NCBI RefSeq assembly: GCF_026619415.1
Contig: NZ_JAOVZR010000001.1
Location: 2,108,001-2,172,000 of the forward strand
Direction: 5' to 3'
Source of the DNA: Hoeflea algicola
GTDB taxonomy: Bacteria > Pseudomonadota > Alphaproteobacteria > Rhizobiales > Rhizobiaceae
DNA: 64,000 nt
In this document: piece by piece, positions 16,471-26,021 of the stretch
How positions within the stretch are numbered: the stretch's first letter is position 1
How the letters are laid out: every line of letters begins with the position of its first letter
The notes under the pieces: generated by a model
Seen by the model: the letters and a program-made list of their open reading frames with translations, nothing else
The model's database searches: none
Told to the model about the DNA's origin: nothing
Translations under genes and position numbers: made by a program

Positions 16471-17567
16471 CCCTGTTCCGACCCAACTGGCAGGCGCTTC
16501 TGTCCCTGCTCGCAACGCTCTACAGCCTGACGGCCGTGCCATTCACGGCGACAATGAACGGATCGTCGTCCTACCTGGTCATCGCCCTGTTGTTGCTTGG
16601 TGCGATCGGCTCGATGCTGCGGCTTAGCGCCATGCTTGAAATCGCCATTCTGGTCGTCTCAAGCCTTGGTGCCGCAGCCTTGCTGATCGGTGGCCTGACG
16701 GATGCAACCGGCACTGCCAATGCGGGCTATTTCGCGGGTCTCACCGCGGCGTGGCTGCTGGGCTGGCGGCTGGTGACGGTGCTGTCCGGCGATGGCCGCA
16801 ATCTCGGCACGCTGAGTTCGCTGCTGGTGCCCACCCTGTTCGGCATCTGGGTGCTGATTCTCTGGGAAGCCATCGTCCGCGGCACCGGCATACCCTTCGT
16901 GCTGCTGCCGCCACCGTCAGCCATCGCAGTCAGGGTCACCACCTCGACGTCGATCCTGATGGCGGACTTCAACCAGACCGTCCTCAAGGCGGTGCTGTTC
17001 GGCTACATTGTCGGGTCGCTGACCGGGTTCATCGTCGCCATTCTCGCCGACCGCTACCGGTTCCTCGCCAACGGCCTGCTGCCGGTCGGCAACATGGCCT
17101 CGGCACTGCCGATGATCGGTGTCGCTCCGGTCATGGTCATCTGGTTCGGTTTCGACTGGCAGTCCAAGGCCGCCGTGGTCGTGGTCATGACTTTCTTCCC
17201 GATGCTGGTCAACACCATCGCCGGGCTTGCCAGTGCCGGGGAAATGGAACGCGACCTGATGCGAACCTACGCCTCAACCCGCTGGCAATCGCTGTTTAAG
17301 CTGCGGCTGCCGGCGGCGATGCCGTTCATCTTCAACGCCCTCAAGATCAACTCCACGCTGGCGCTGATCGGCGCCATCGTCGCCGAGTTCTTCGGCACGC
17401 CGGTGGTCGGTATGGGCTTTCGTATTTCGACCGAAGTCGGTCGAATGAATCTCGACATGGTCTGGGCCGAAATCGCGCTTGCGGCCGTTGTCGGGTCACT
17501 GTTCTATGGGGCGCTCGCACTTCTCGAGCGCGCCGTCACATTTTGGCATCCGAGCTATCGCAGGTGA
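16467..17567 (+). CDS. ABC transporter permease (NitT/TauT class), second subunit
   Basis: A 366-residue inner-membrane protein that starts within the last codons of the first permease (ATGA overlap). The N-terminal ~130 residues hold about four extra hydrophobic helices not usual in this class. The C-terminal ~230 residues form the normal permease domain, with the EAA-like loop LMRTYASTRWQSLFKLRLPAAMP. It pairs with the preceding permease and ATPase. The extra N-terminal helices may have a structural role. The substrate follows from the operon, probably a pyrimidine-type base. Confidence 0.9.
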   Translation: MTLFRPNWQALLSLLATLYSLTAVPFTATMNGSSSYLVIALLLLGAIGSMLRLSAMLEIAILVVSSLGAAALLIGGLTDATGTANAGYFAGLTAAWLLGWRLVTVLSGDGRNLGTLSSLLVPTLFGIWVLILWEAIVRGTGIPFVLLPPPSAIAVRVTTSTSILMADFNQTVLKAVLFGYIVGSLTGFIVAILADRYRFLANGLLPVGNMASALPMIGVAPVMVIWFGFDWQSKAAVVVVMTFFPMLVNTIAGLASAGEMERDLMRTYASTRWQSLFKLRLPAAMPFIFNALKINSTLALIGAIVAEFFGTPVVGMGFRISTEVGRMNLDMVWAEIALAAVVGSLFYGALALLERAVTFWHPSYRR

Positions 17568-17599
17568 TGGACCGGGGCCTTAACCAGAGGAGAACATAA

Positions 17600-18571
17600 A
17601 TGAAAAAGACTATCGGAATTACAATGGCTCTCGCCGTGACACTGATGGCAGGAGCGGCAAGTGCCGCTGATCAGGTGACGCTGCAGCTCAAGTGGGTCGC
17701 CCAGGCACAGTTTGCAGGCTACTACGTTGCCCAGGACAAGGGTTTTTATGAAGAAGCCGGCCTCGACGTCGAAATCAAGCCCGGCGGTCCGGATATCGCC
17801 CCCGAACAGGTGATTGCCGGCGGTGGCGCCGACGTGATTGTCGACTGGATGGGCGGCGCGCTTGCTGCCCGCGAAAAGGGCGTCGGTCTGGTCAACATCG
17901 CCCAGCCCTACAAGAAGGCTGGCATGGAACTGGTCTGCCCGGCCGACGGTCCGATCCAGACCGTGGACGATTTCAAGGGCCACACCCTGGGCGTCTGGTT
18001 CTACGGCAATGAATATCCGTTCTACGCCTGGATGAACAAGCTCGGCCTGTCCACCGAAGGCGGCGAGGATGGCGTTACCGTTCTCAAGCAGAGCTTTGAC
18101 GTGCAGCCGTTGATCCAGAAGCAGGCAGACTGCATCTCGGTCATGACCTACAACGAGTACTGGCAGCTGATGGACGCCGGCTACAAGCCGGAAGACCTGA
18201 TCGTTTTCAATTACACGGAAATGGGCAACGACCTGTTGGAAGACGGCCTGTACACGCTTGAGGAAAACCTCGAGGATCCGGCCTATGTCGACAAGATGGT
18301 TCGTTTCGTGAAAGCATCGATGAAGGGCTGGGCCTATGCCACTGCCCATCCCGATGAAGCCGCAGCCATTATCATCGACAATGGCGGCCAGGACGAAAAC
18401 CACCAGAAGCGCATGATGGGCGAAGTCGCCAAGCTGATCGGTGAGCCGGATGCCAAGCTCATTCCGGAAGCCTATGAGCGTACCGCCAAGGCGCTGCTCG
18501 ATCAGAAGATCATCACCAAGGAGCCGGAAGGCGCCTGGACTTCGGTGGTCACCGACAAGATGAAGATGTAA
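17600..18571 (+). CDS. ABC transporter substrate-binding protein, NMT1/THI5-like
   Basis: A 323-residue periplasmic protein with a Sec signal peptide (MKKTIGITMALAVTLMAGAA, then SAA before the cleavage site). The mature start DQVTLQLKWVAQAQFAGYYVAQDKG matches the NMT1/THI5-like group, which also includes hydroxymethylpyrimidine-precursor-binding proteins. An AGAGGAG ribosome site precedes the ATG. It is last in the importer set and is followed by a strong hairpin. A pyrimidine or nucleobase ligand is inferred from family and cluster; no ligand-defining residues can be confirmed. Confidence 0.9.
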   Translation: MKKTIGITMALAVTLMAGAASAADQVTLQLKWVAQAQFAGYYVAQDKGFYEEAGLDVEIKPGGPDIAPEQVIAGGGADVIVDWMGGALAAREKGVGLVNIAQPYKKAGMELVCPADGPIQTVDDFKGHTLGVWFYGNEYPFYAWMNKLGLSTEGGEDGVTVLKQSFDVQPLIQKQADCISVMTYNEYWQLMDAGYKPEDLIVFNYTEMGNDLLEDGLYTLEENLEDPAYVDKMVRFVKASMKGWAYATAHPDEAAAIIIDNGGQDENHQKRMMGEVAKLIGEPDAKLIPEAYERTAKALLDQKIITKEPEGAWTSVVTDKMKM

Positions 18572-18595
18572 TCATGCCACTGGCGTGATACTGAC

Positions 18596-18630
18596 CCGGC
18601 CGGCTTCACAGCCGGCCGGTTTGCATTTTG
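18596..18630 (+). terminator. Terminator/attenuator between binding protein and adenine deaminase
   Basis: A perfect 10-bp stem CCGGCCGGCT / AGCCGGCCGG with a TCAC tetraloop is followed by TTTGCATTTT. It begins 24 bp after the stop codon. Partial read-through into the adenine deaminase gene is possible. Confidence 0.75.
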
Positions 18631-18654
18631 GAATAGCTTGAAAGGTCCACGGAC

Positions 18655-20352
18655 ATGAGCACACTCGGCATGAAGATCGATCAAGGCGCAGGCAAGGTGC
18701 CCGCCGACATCGTCCTGAAGGGTGGAAGACTGTTCGACCTGACCACAGGCACCCTGCGCGAGGGCGACATCGCCATCTGCGGCGACCGCATCGTCGGCAC
18801 GCTGGAAACCTATTCCGGTGTCGAGGAAATCGACATTTCCGGCAAGACTGTCGTGCCGGGTTTCATCGACACCCATCTGCACATCGAGAGCTCGCTCGTT
18901 ACCCCGCATGAATTTGACCGCTGCGTGCTGCCGCGCGGCATCACCACGGCGATCTGCGATCCGCATGAAATCGCCAACGTGATCGGCGCAAAGGGCATCC
19001 GCTATTTCCTCGATTGCGCGGTCCAGACCATCATGGACATCCGTGTCCAGCTCTCAAGCTGTGTGCCAGCCACCCATCTCGAGACCGCCGGCGCCCGGCT
19101 TGATATCGAGGACCTGCTGCCGTTCCGCGACCACCCACAGGTGATCGGCCTCGCCGAGTTCATGAATTTTCCCGGCGTGCTCGCCAAGGATCCGGCCTGC
19201 ATGGCCAAGCTCGAGGCTTTCCAGGGCGGCCATATCGACGGCCACGCGCCCTTGTTGCGCGGACTGGGCCTGAACGGCTACCTCGCTGCCGGCATTCGCA
19301 CCGAGCACGAATCCACCACCGCCGAGGAAGCGCTCGAGAAGATGTCCAAGGGCATGCATATTCTGGTGCGCGAAGGCTCGGTCTCGCGCGATCTCGATGC
19401 GCTGATCCCGATCATCACCGAGCGTAACTCACCCTTCCTGGCGCTGTGCACCGACGACCGCAATCCGCTCGATATCGCCGAACACGGCCATCTCGACTAC
19501 ATGATCCGCCACGCCATCGCCCATGGCGTCGAGCCCTTGGCGATCTACCGCGCCGCTTCGATTTCCGCCGCGCGCGCCTTCGGGCTCAGCGACCGAGGGC
19601 TGGTGGCGCCGGGCTGGCGCGCCGACCTGGTGGTGCTCGACAGCCTCGAAGATTGCAATGCCGAGATGGTATTTTCCGCCGGCCGTCGTGTCACCGACGC
19701 ATTATTTGCTGCCCGTGCCGTGACGGAACTGGTCGGCACCGACAGCGTCCGCGCGCCAAAAGTAACGGCGACATCGTTCACGGTGCGCAAGAACCGCAGC
19801 GAAACGCCGGTGATCGGCATTGTTCCCGGCAAGATCATTACAGAGCGCCGCGATCTCGACCTCGCTATCGACAATGGCGAAAAGCAGATCGACCTGAGCC
19901 GCGATATCCTCAAGATCTCGGTGATCGAACGCCATGGCAAGAATGGCAACATCGCCACCGGTTTCGTTCAGGGGTTTGGGCTCAAGCGCGGCGCCATTGC
20001 CTCCACCGTCGGCCATGACAGCCACAACATCTGCGTTGTCGGCGCCTCCGAGACAGATATGGCTGTGGCCGCCAACCGCTTGAGCGAAATCCGCGGCGGC
20101 TTCGTCGTCGCCGAGAACGGCAAGGTGGTCGCCGAAATCGCTCTGCCCGTGGCCGGCCTGATGAGCGACCAGCCCTATGAATGGGTGCGCGAAACGCTGA
20201 TTCCGCTGCGCGAGGCCGCAAAGGCACTCGGCGGCACGCTCGACGAGCCATTCCTGCAGCTGGCCTTCCTGCCGCTGCCGGTAATCCCGCATCTGAAAAT
20301 TTCCGACCGCGGCATGATCGATGTCGATGCCTTCGAGATCATCGATCCTTAG
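18655..20352 (+). CDS. ade: Adenine deaminase
   Basis: A 565-residue amidohydrolase of the bacterial Ade type that converts adenine to hypoxanthine and ammonia. Metal-binding motif DTHLHIESS is near residues 73-81. Family blocks [37 protein letters not shown] and the C-terminal substrate domain ([32 protein letters not shown]) are present in order. A 5-3-1 pattern of family spacing is intact and there is no truncation. It follows the transporter genes, so the importer may carry purines as well as pyrimidines, or the operon may combine both salvage routes. Confidence 0.93.
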   Translation: MSTLGMKIDQGAGKVPADIVLKGGRLFDLTTGTLREGDIAICGDRIVGTLETYSGVEEIDISGKTVVPGFIDTHLHIESSLVTPHEFDRCVLPRGITTAICDPHEIANVIGAKGIRYFLDCAVQTIMDIRVQLSSCVPATHLETAGARLDIEDLLPFRDHPQVIGLAEFMNFPGVLAKDPACMAKLEAFQGGHIDGHAPLLRGLGLNGYLAAGIRTEHESTTAEEALEKMSKGMHILVREGSVSRDLDALIPIITERNSPFLALCTDDRNPLDIAEHGHLDYMIRHAIAHGVEPLAIYRAASISAARAFGLSDRGLVAPGWRADLVVLDSLEDCNAEMVFSAGRRVTDALFAARAVTELVGTDSVRAPKVTATSFTVRKNRSETPVIGIVPGKIITERRDLDLAIDNGEKQIDLSRDILKISVIERHGKNGNIATGFVQGFGLKRGAIASTVGHDSHNICVVGASETDMAVAANRLSEIRGGFVVAENGKVVAEIALPVAGLMSDQPYEWVRETLIPLREAAKALGGTLDEPFLQLAFLPLPVIPHLKISDRGMIDVDAFEIIDP

Positions 20353-20363
20353 GTCATCGGGCC

Positions 20364-22004
20364 TTATCGGAGCCGCGCACAGAAGGCATCAAGCCCAGAC
20401 AACATGATCGTGCCGCCCTCATGGCCCGGTGCGAATCCGTGCAGCCTGACCACCTCGGTAATGTCGAGATCTGACGGCGGCGTCCATTCGGCGGGGCTGC
20501 GGTCGAGATTGAACACAAACAGGAACCGGTTCTGGCCTTCGCCACGGATGAAGGCCAGCAGATCGCCATTTGTTTCCAGGAAGGTCATCGGCCCGTCCAC
20601 GAGACTGGCATGGGATCTGCGGAACGCCAGCGTCTCACGATAATGGTTGAGCAGTGATCCGCTGAGATGATCCTGCTGGTCCACCGCATGCCGGAGATGG
20701 CTGTCAGGAACCGGCAGCCACGTCCGTGCCGCATCGGAAAATCCGGCATTGGCAGCATCCTTCTCCCAGACCATCGGGGTGCGGCAGCCGTCCCGGCCCT
20801 TGTAAGCTGGCCAGAAGCGAATGCCGTAAGGATCGGCAAGATCCTCGAACGCAATCTCGGCCTCTTCCAGACCCAGTTCTTCGCCCTGATACAGGCAGAT
20901 TGAACCGCGAAACGACGAAAGCAGGGTGATTGCGAAGCGGGCCAGATGCTCGGGGTCATCCCCCTCCTGCATCCAGCGCGAGACGTGCCGTTCAACATCA
21001 TGGTTGGAAAAAGCCCAGCAGACCCAGCCGTCGTTCACGACCGACTGGAAATTGGCAATACTGCGGCGGAAATGCTCGGCTGAAAACTCTCCGCCAAGCA
21101 TGTCGAACGTATAGCACATGTGCAGCTTGTCACCGCCATTGGTGTAAGCCGCGACTGTCTTGAGCGAGCGGCGGCCATCCCCCACCTCGCCGACGGTGGT
21201 GCGGCCGTCATACTCATTCAGCAGCGCCCGCAGCCGTTGCAGAAACACGATATTCTCCGGTTGCGACTTGTCGTAGAGATGATCCTGAAAGCCGTAAGGA
21301 TTGGTGTCAGGCGCATCCACCCCCATGAAGTTGCCGTCTTCTGCCGATTGTGACAGCGGCGGGTTGTCGCGCAACTGCTTGTCGTGAACATAGAAATTGA
21401 CGGTATCGAGCCGGAAGCCGTCAACGCCACGATCGAGCCAGAACCGGACCGTATCCAGAATTGCGTTCTGCACATCAGTATTGTGGAAATTGAGATCCGG
21501 CTGCGAGGCCAGAAAATTGTGCATGTAATATTGCCGCCGCGCAGTGTCCCATTCCCAGGCCGGACCGCCAAAAATCGACAACCAGTTATTGGGCGCGGTG
21601 CCATCGGGCTTGGGATCGGCCCAGACATACCAGTCAGCTTTTGCATTGTCCCGGCTCGACCGGCTTTCCTTGTACCAGTGATGCTGGTCCGACGAATGCG
21701 AGATCACCTGATCGATGATGATCTTGAGTCCCTTGGCGTGGGCCAGCCCAATCAGCTCGTCAAAGTCCGAAAGCGTGCCAAACATGGGATCAACATCGCA
21801 ATAATCAGAAACGTCGTAGCCGAAATCTGCCATCGGTGACTTGAAGAACGGCGACAGCCAGATGGCATCAACACCCAGCGAGGCGATGTATTCGAGCCGT
21901 TTGATGAGGCCGCGGATGTCGCCAATGCCGTCGCCGGACGTGTCCTGATATGACCGCGGATAGACCTGATAGATGACCGCGCCGCGCCACCAGTTCGGAG
22001 ACAT
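20364..22004 (-). CDS. aglA: GH13 alpha-glucosidase (oligo-1,6-/maltose-type)
   Basis: A 546-residue cytoplasmic glycoside hydrolase family 13 enzyme. Conserved regions are DQVISHSSDQHHW (region I), GFRLDTVNF with nucleophile Asp (region II), TVGEVGD with acid/base Glu (region III) and FSNHDVERH (region IV). The start WWRGAVIYQVYPRSYQDT is typical of bacterial alpha-glucosidases. ATG 22004 has GGTGAG upstream; a GTG at 22028 is a longer option. It is convergent with ade (11-bp gap) and is not flanked by sugar-transport genes, which is unusual for rhizobial alpha-glucosidases. The symbol is by similarity to rhizobial AglA. Confidence 0.86.
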   Translation of the reverse strand: MSPNWWRGAVIYQVYPRSYQDTSGDGIGDIRGLIKRLEYIASLGVDAIWLSPFFKSPMADFGYDVSDYCDVDPMFGTLSDFDELIGLAHAKGLKIIIDQVISHSSDQHHWYKESRSSRDNAKADWYVWADPKPDGTAPNNWLSIFGGPAWEWDTARRQYYMHNFLASQPDLNFHNTDVQNAILDTVRFWLDRGVDGFRLDTVNFYVHDKQLRDNPPLSQSAEDGNFMGVDAPDTNPYGFQDHLYDKSQPENIVFLQRLRALLNEYDGRTTVGEVGDGRRSLKTVAAYTNGGDKLHMCYTFDMLGGEFSAEHFRRSIANFQSVVNDGWVCWAFSNHDVERHVSRWMQEGDDPEHLARFAITLLSSFRGSICLYQGEELGLEEAEIAFEDLADPYGIRFWPAYKGRDGCRTPMVWEKDAANAGFSDAARTWLPVPDSHLRHAVDQQDHLSGSLLNHYRETLAFRRSHASLVDGPMTFLETNGDLLAFIRGEGQNRFLFVFNLDRSPAEWTPPSDLDITEVVRLHGFAPGHEGGTIMLSGLDAFCARLR

Positions 22005-22248
22005 TGATTTGCTCACCGCTTGCTCCACTTCGGACTAGACGCCCCAACGGCGTTATCGAGGGTTTCTAATCGTTTAAATTAGCAAACTTTTGCATACAAG
22101 TCTTTTGACGAGAAACATGATGCAAGCACCGGTACGAACACCGAAGACGGTTGCGCAATAAAGCCATCGCGTTTCGCAGCCAATACAGTGCTGGACGCAC
22201 CGCGTGCTAGCATGCTCACTTGGGCGTAGATCATGGGGGGCGAGAACA

Positions 22249-24237
22249 ATGACCGCACGCAGCTTCAAGAAACTGTTCTCGCCGGTTGACCTGCGTGGCC
22301 ACAGTTTGCGCAACCGCATCGTCTTCGGCGCCCACACCACCAACATGGCCGTCGAGGGCCTGCCTACCGAACGCCTTGCCGCCTATTATGCCGAGCGCGC
22401 CATTGGCGGCGCCGCCATGGTGGTGGTCGAGCCGATGCCGGTGCATCCCGCAGCGGTACTGACCAGGGGCAATTTCCGTCACAGTGATGATTCCGTGATT
22501 CCACATTTCAGGCAGGTCACCGAGGCGATCAAATCAAACGGCGCGGTTGCCATACAGCAACTTTACCACATCGGCAGTCACGGCGATCAGGACAACGCCT
22601 TCCATCCGGCCTGGTCACCCTCGGGCATGCCGAGCTATCACGACAGCGACGGCTCGCACGCCATGAACGAAGCCGAGATCGAGCAGACCATCACCGGCTT
22701 TGTCGAGGCCGCACGCCGCTGTCATCAAGCAGGCTTTGACGGCGTCGAGGTCTGGGCCGCCTATCATGGCCTGGTTGATCAGTTCTGGACGCCGTGGTCG
22801 AACCGGCGCGACGACAAATGGGGTGGCAGCCTGGAAAATCGCACCCGTTTCTCCCGCGAAATCGTCACCCGTATCCGCGCCATTTGTGGTGACGATTTCA
22901 TCATCGGCATGGCCGTCAACGACGAACCCGATGTCGAGATCGCCCTGCAGCGCGAATCGATCAGCGAAATCATCGAACGCCACGACCGCGAGCAGATGAT
23001 CGACTATGTCACCTGCGGCTCGGGCAGTTATTTCGATTTCTACAAGCTGATGCCTACTTTCCTCTATCCCGAAAAGCTCGGTGTCGATCTGGCAGGAACG
23101 CTGAAGGGCGTTGTCAGACATGCGCTGGTCACCGCCGAAAGCCATATCCGCACCCCCGACAACGCCGAAACCGTGCTTGGCGAGGGACAGGCAGATCTGG
23201 TCTCGATCGTGCGTGGACAGATCGCCGATCCGCACCTTGCCAACAAGGCCCGCGATGGTCGCACCGACGACATCCGCGGATGCCTCTCGTGCAACCAGAT
23301 GTGCTGGGGCCGGCGCTCGCGCGACTACTGGATATCCTGCGTGGTCAACCCGTCAACCGGGCGGGAATCCGAATGGGGCGGCGACCGTTTTATGCCCGCA
23401 GAAATCCGGAAATCAGTACTGGTGGTAGGCGGCGGACCGGCCGGGCTTGAAGCGGCCCGCGTTGCCGGCGAACGCGGCCACAAGGTGGTTCTGACGGAAG
23501 CCTCCAGTCATCTCGGCGGCGCCTACCGACTGGCCGGGCTGCAGCCGCGCCGTGCCCAGGTCACCGATCTGATCGACTGGTACGAGCGGCAATTAGGAAA
23601 GCTCGGCGTCGAGGTCCGGCTCAACACCTACATGGAAGCCGACGATGTGATCGCCGAACAGGCCGACGAAATTATTCTTGCAACCGGGTCACTGCCGCCG
23701 GAAACCGGTTTTCAGAAGGCGATCCCGCAGAGGGCGGAACTCGACGGTCTGGCCCATGGCAATGTCCACTCCACCGAGGAAATCATGGCTCGCCAGGTTC
23801 GGCCCGGCAAACGCGTGATCGTGCTCGACGAAGGCGGTAACTGGAAAGGCTGCGGCACCGCATGGAAGCTCGCCGAAGACGGCCATCAGGTCACCATCGT
23901 CACGCCCGATCCGCTGGTTGGCAAGGAGCTGCAACGCACCGCGTCCGATTTCCCGCTGCGACGGACGCTCGCCGGTCTCGGCGTGAAATTCATGGTTGAG
24001 AGCGCAATTATCCGCTGGAATGGAACAGCGGCAACCATTCGCTCGTTTGTTGACGACCAAGAGTCCGATATCGAGGCCGAAACACTGGTATTCGCCACTG
24101 CCAACCATGCGGAGAACGGACTTGCGCTGGCCTTGAGCGAACGCGGCGTGCGGTTTCAGGAAATCGGTGATGGCGCGGCGCCGCGGCAAGCGGCCTACGC
24201 CATTTATGAAGGCCGCAAGGCCGGGATCGAGGTGTAA
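22249..24237 (+). CDS. NADH:flavin oxidoreductase of the trimethylamine-dehydrogenase/N-methylproline-demethylase family
   Basis: A 662-residue flavo-iron-sulfur protein. The N-terminal OYE-type TIM barrel (about 1-340) binds FMN. The 4Fe-4S ligands appear as CLSCNQMC plus a Cys 12 residues later (about 350-370). The C-terminal part has two dinucleotide-binding folds beginning at VVGGGPAG. This layout matches trimethylamine and dimethylamine dehydrogenases, 2,4-dienoyl-CoA reductase and N-methylproline demethylase. The second half lacks an obvious complete NAD motif (LDEGGNWKG is atypical). The ATG at 22249 has a GGGGGGCGAG site. The substrate is probably an N-methylated amine, but this is inference. 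Confidence 0.83.
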   Translation: MTARSFKKLFSPVDLRGHSLRNRIVFGAHTTNMAVEGLPTERLAAYYAERAIGGAAMVVVEPMPVHPAAVLTRGNFRHSDDSVIPHFRQVTEAIKSNGAVAIQQLYHIGSHGDQDNAFHPAWSPSGMPSYHDSDGSHAMNEAEIEQTITGFVEAARRCHQAGFDGVEVWAAYHGLVDQFWTPWSNRRDDKWGGSLENRTRFSREIVTRIRAICGDDFIIGMAVNDEPDVEIALQRESISEIIERHDREQMIDYVTCGSGSYFDFYKLMPTFLYPEKLGVDLAGTLKGVVRHALVTAESHIRTPDNAETVLGEGQADLVSIVRGQIADPHLANKARDGRTDDIRGCLSCNQMCWGRRSRDYWISCVVNPSTGRESEWGGDRFMPAEIRKSVLVVGGGPAGLEAARVAGERGHKVVLTEASSHLGGAYRLAGLQPRRAQVTDLIDWYERQLGKLGVEVRLNTYMEADDVIAEQADEIILATGSLPPETGFQKAIPQRAELDGLAHGNVHSTEEIMARQVRPGKRVIVLDEGGNWKGCGTAWKLAEDGHQVTIVTPDPLVGKELQRTASDFPLRRTLAGLGVKFMVESAIIRWNGTAATIRSFVDDQESDIEAETLVFATANHAENGLALALSERGVRFQEIGDGAAPRQAAYAIYEGRKAGIEV

Positions 24238-24244
24238 TTGGTGT

Positions 24245-24694
24245 TTAGGCTGCCGGCTGTTCTTCGAGCCCCAGCAGGAAATTGATCGAAGGCCGTGCCT
24301 TGACCAGATCATCAATCGAATAGCTCGCCAACACGTCAAAAAACGCGCCAAGCGCCTTGCGCAACGCCGAGTTCAGGCTGCAGGAATCAACCAGCGGGCA
24401 TTCGCTTGCATCATTTTCGAAACACTCCGCCATGGCGAAATTTTCTTCGGTCACCTTGACCACGTCCAGGAGCGTGATCTTGTCCGCAGCCCGTCCCAGC
24501 CGGACGCCGCCATTGCGACCACGCACCGACTCCACCAGCCCGGCCTTCGTCAAAGGCTGCAGGATCTTGAACAAGAACAGTTCGGATACGGCATAGGCCT
24601 TGGCGATGTCGCCGATGCGGCTCAACGGCGCATCATTGGCGGCACAATACATCAGCATGCGTACCGCGTAATTGGTTTGGCGTGTCAACCGCAT
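24245..24694 (-). CDS. rirA: RirA, Rrf2-family iron-responsive regulator
   Basis: A 149-residue Rrf2 regulator. The N-terminal helix-turn-helix block MRLTRQTNYAVRMLMYCAAN and the wing VRGRNGGVRL fit RirA of Rhizobium and Agrobacterium as remembered. Three cysteines, in AECFEND, SECPLV and DSCSLN (about residues 92, 100 and 106), form the 4Fe-4S/3Fe-4S ligand set. RirA represses iron uptake genes when iron is sufficient. It is convergent with the flavoprotein gene with a 7-bp gap. This is among the clearest taxonomic markers for Rhizobiales in the window. Confidence 0.9.
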   Translation of the reverse strand: MRLTRQTNYAVRMLMYCAANDAPLSRIGDIAKAYAVSELFLFKILQPLTKAGLVESVRGRNGGVRLGRAADKITLLDVVKVTEENFAMAECFENDASECPLVDSCSLNSALRKALGAFFDVLASYSIDDLVKARPSINFLLGLEEQPAA

Positions 24695-24828
24695 AATCTT
24701 GCTCCAGACATCAGGCTACGCTTCCAATCGGAAGACACCCTAGTTTAGAATGCTTCCAGAAAAAGGAAACCCTTTCTATCAAGTTTTTCCTGGACCGTTC
24801 GTCGCAAGGCTCCGGCACAAGGTATCCG

Positions 24829-26014
24829 ATGACAAAAACCACAGATTTCGAAGCTTTGAACGGCTTTCCGCGCCATGCCATCACGCTCACCAACTGGCGC
24901 ACCCGCCCCTATTGTTTCTGGTCGTTCCGACATGTCGCGGAAATGGTCCGCTCGGCGCGAGATCAGGGCAGCAGCCCCACGCAGCCTGCCGGCGCCTGTG
25001 GACAATCCGGCGCTGCTGGCTAGTCCTGTCTTCCCCGGCGCTTCTGAAACCATGGCCGGTTTGCTCGGCCGCGCCCAGGCAGACAGCTTCCTGCTTTCAC
25101 GCGACGGCGAAATGGTGTGTGAATGGCACGCGCCCGGTGTCGATCGGTCCGATCCGCATCTGGTGTTTTCAATCTCAAAATCCATCACCGCACTGGTTGC
25201 GGGCATTCTCGAAGACCGGGGTATTCTAAATGTCAGCACACCGGTTGGGGATCTGGTGCCGGAGACCAAGGGCAGCGCCTATGCCGATGCCAGCGTGCGC
25301 GATCTGCTCGACATGCGCATTAGCCTGGACTTTGATGAATCCTACCTCTCCGAACAGGATTACGCCCGTTACCGCCGCGCCATGCTCTGGAACCCGGCAA
25401 CCGGGGATGGCAGTGAGGAAAAAGGCCTGCTGGCCTTGCTTGGTAGCCTCGGCAAGGCCGACGGCCCCCATGGAGGCGATCACGCCTACCTGTCACCCAA
25501 TTCGGACATGCTGGGGATCGTTCTAGAGCGCGCCACCGGCACTCGCTTTACAGATCTTTGCTCGGATCTTCTGTGGCAGCCGCTTGGCGCATCTGCGGAC
25601 GCGCTCATCACCGTCGACAATCGCGGCGCGCCGCGCACCGCCGGCGGCATCTCGCTATGCCCGCATGATCTGCTGGCGCTGGGCCAGATGCTGCTCGATG
25701 GCGGCAAGGCCGGAGGCAACCAGATCATCTCCCGGCGCTGGATCGACGACATGCGCACAAATGGCGATCCGGGCGCCTGGGCACGCGGCACCCAGGCGGA
25801 GTTCCTGAAAACAGGCCGCTACCGCAGCAACTGGTATCAGCTTGGCGGCGGCTCCAATGCCTTTCTCGCAGCCGGCATTCACGGCCAGTTTCTCTACTGC
25901 GACCCCGACACCAATACGGTGATTACCTGCACGGCATCTCAACACGAGCCCCAGAACGATGCGCTCGACCAGGACATGCTGGCGTTGTTCGCCAATCTGG
26001 CCAAACCCACCTGA
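24829..26014 (+). pseudogene. Serine hydrolase (beta-lactamase/6-aminohexanoate-dimer-hydrolase-like) with one-base frameshift
   Basis: The gene is split over two frames. From ATG 24829 the first frame gives a family N-terminus (NGFPRHAITLTNWRTRPYCF, then WSFRHVAEMVRSA). It then runs into a stop after ~64 codons. The second frame (from about 24959 to 26014) continues with a Ser-xx-Lys active site in SISKSITAL, YLSPNSDML (YxN) and the rest of a beta-lactamase-like fold. Removing one base near 24958 (within GCGCG) joins them as VRSA-EIRAAAP, which fits the family. Either a real mutation, a sequencing error, or much less likely a programmed shift explains this. Everything downstream looks intact. 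Confidence 0.75.
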
Positions 26015-26021
26015 GCCGCAC

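Noticed and set aside
24829-26014. Programmed ribosomal frameshift in the serine hydrolase
   Set aside because: No slippery heptamer is visible at the join and no strong downstream hairpin was found; mutation or read error is simpler.
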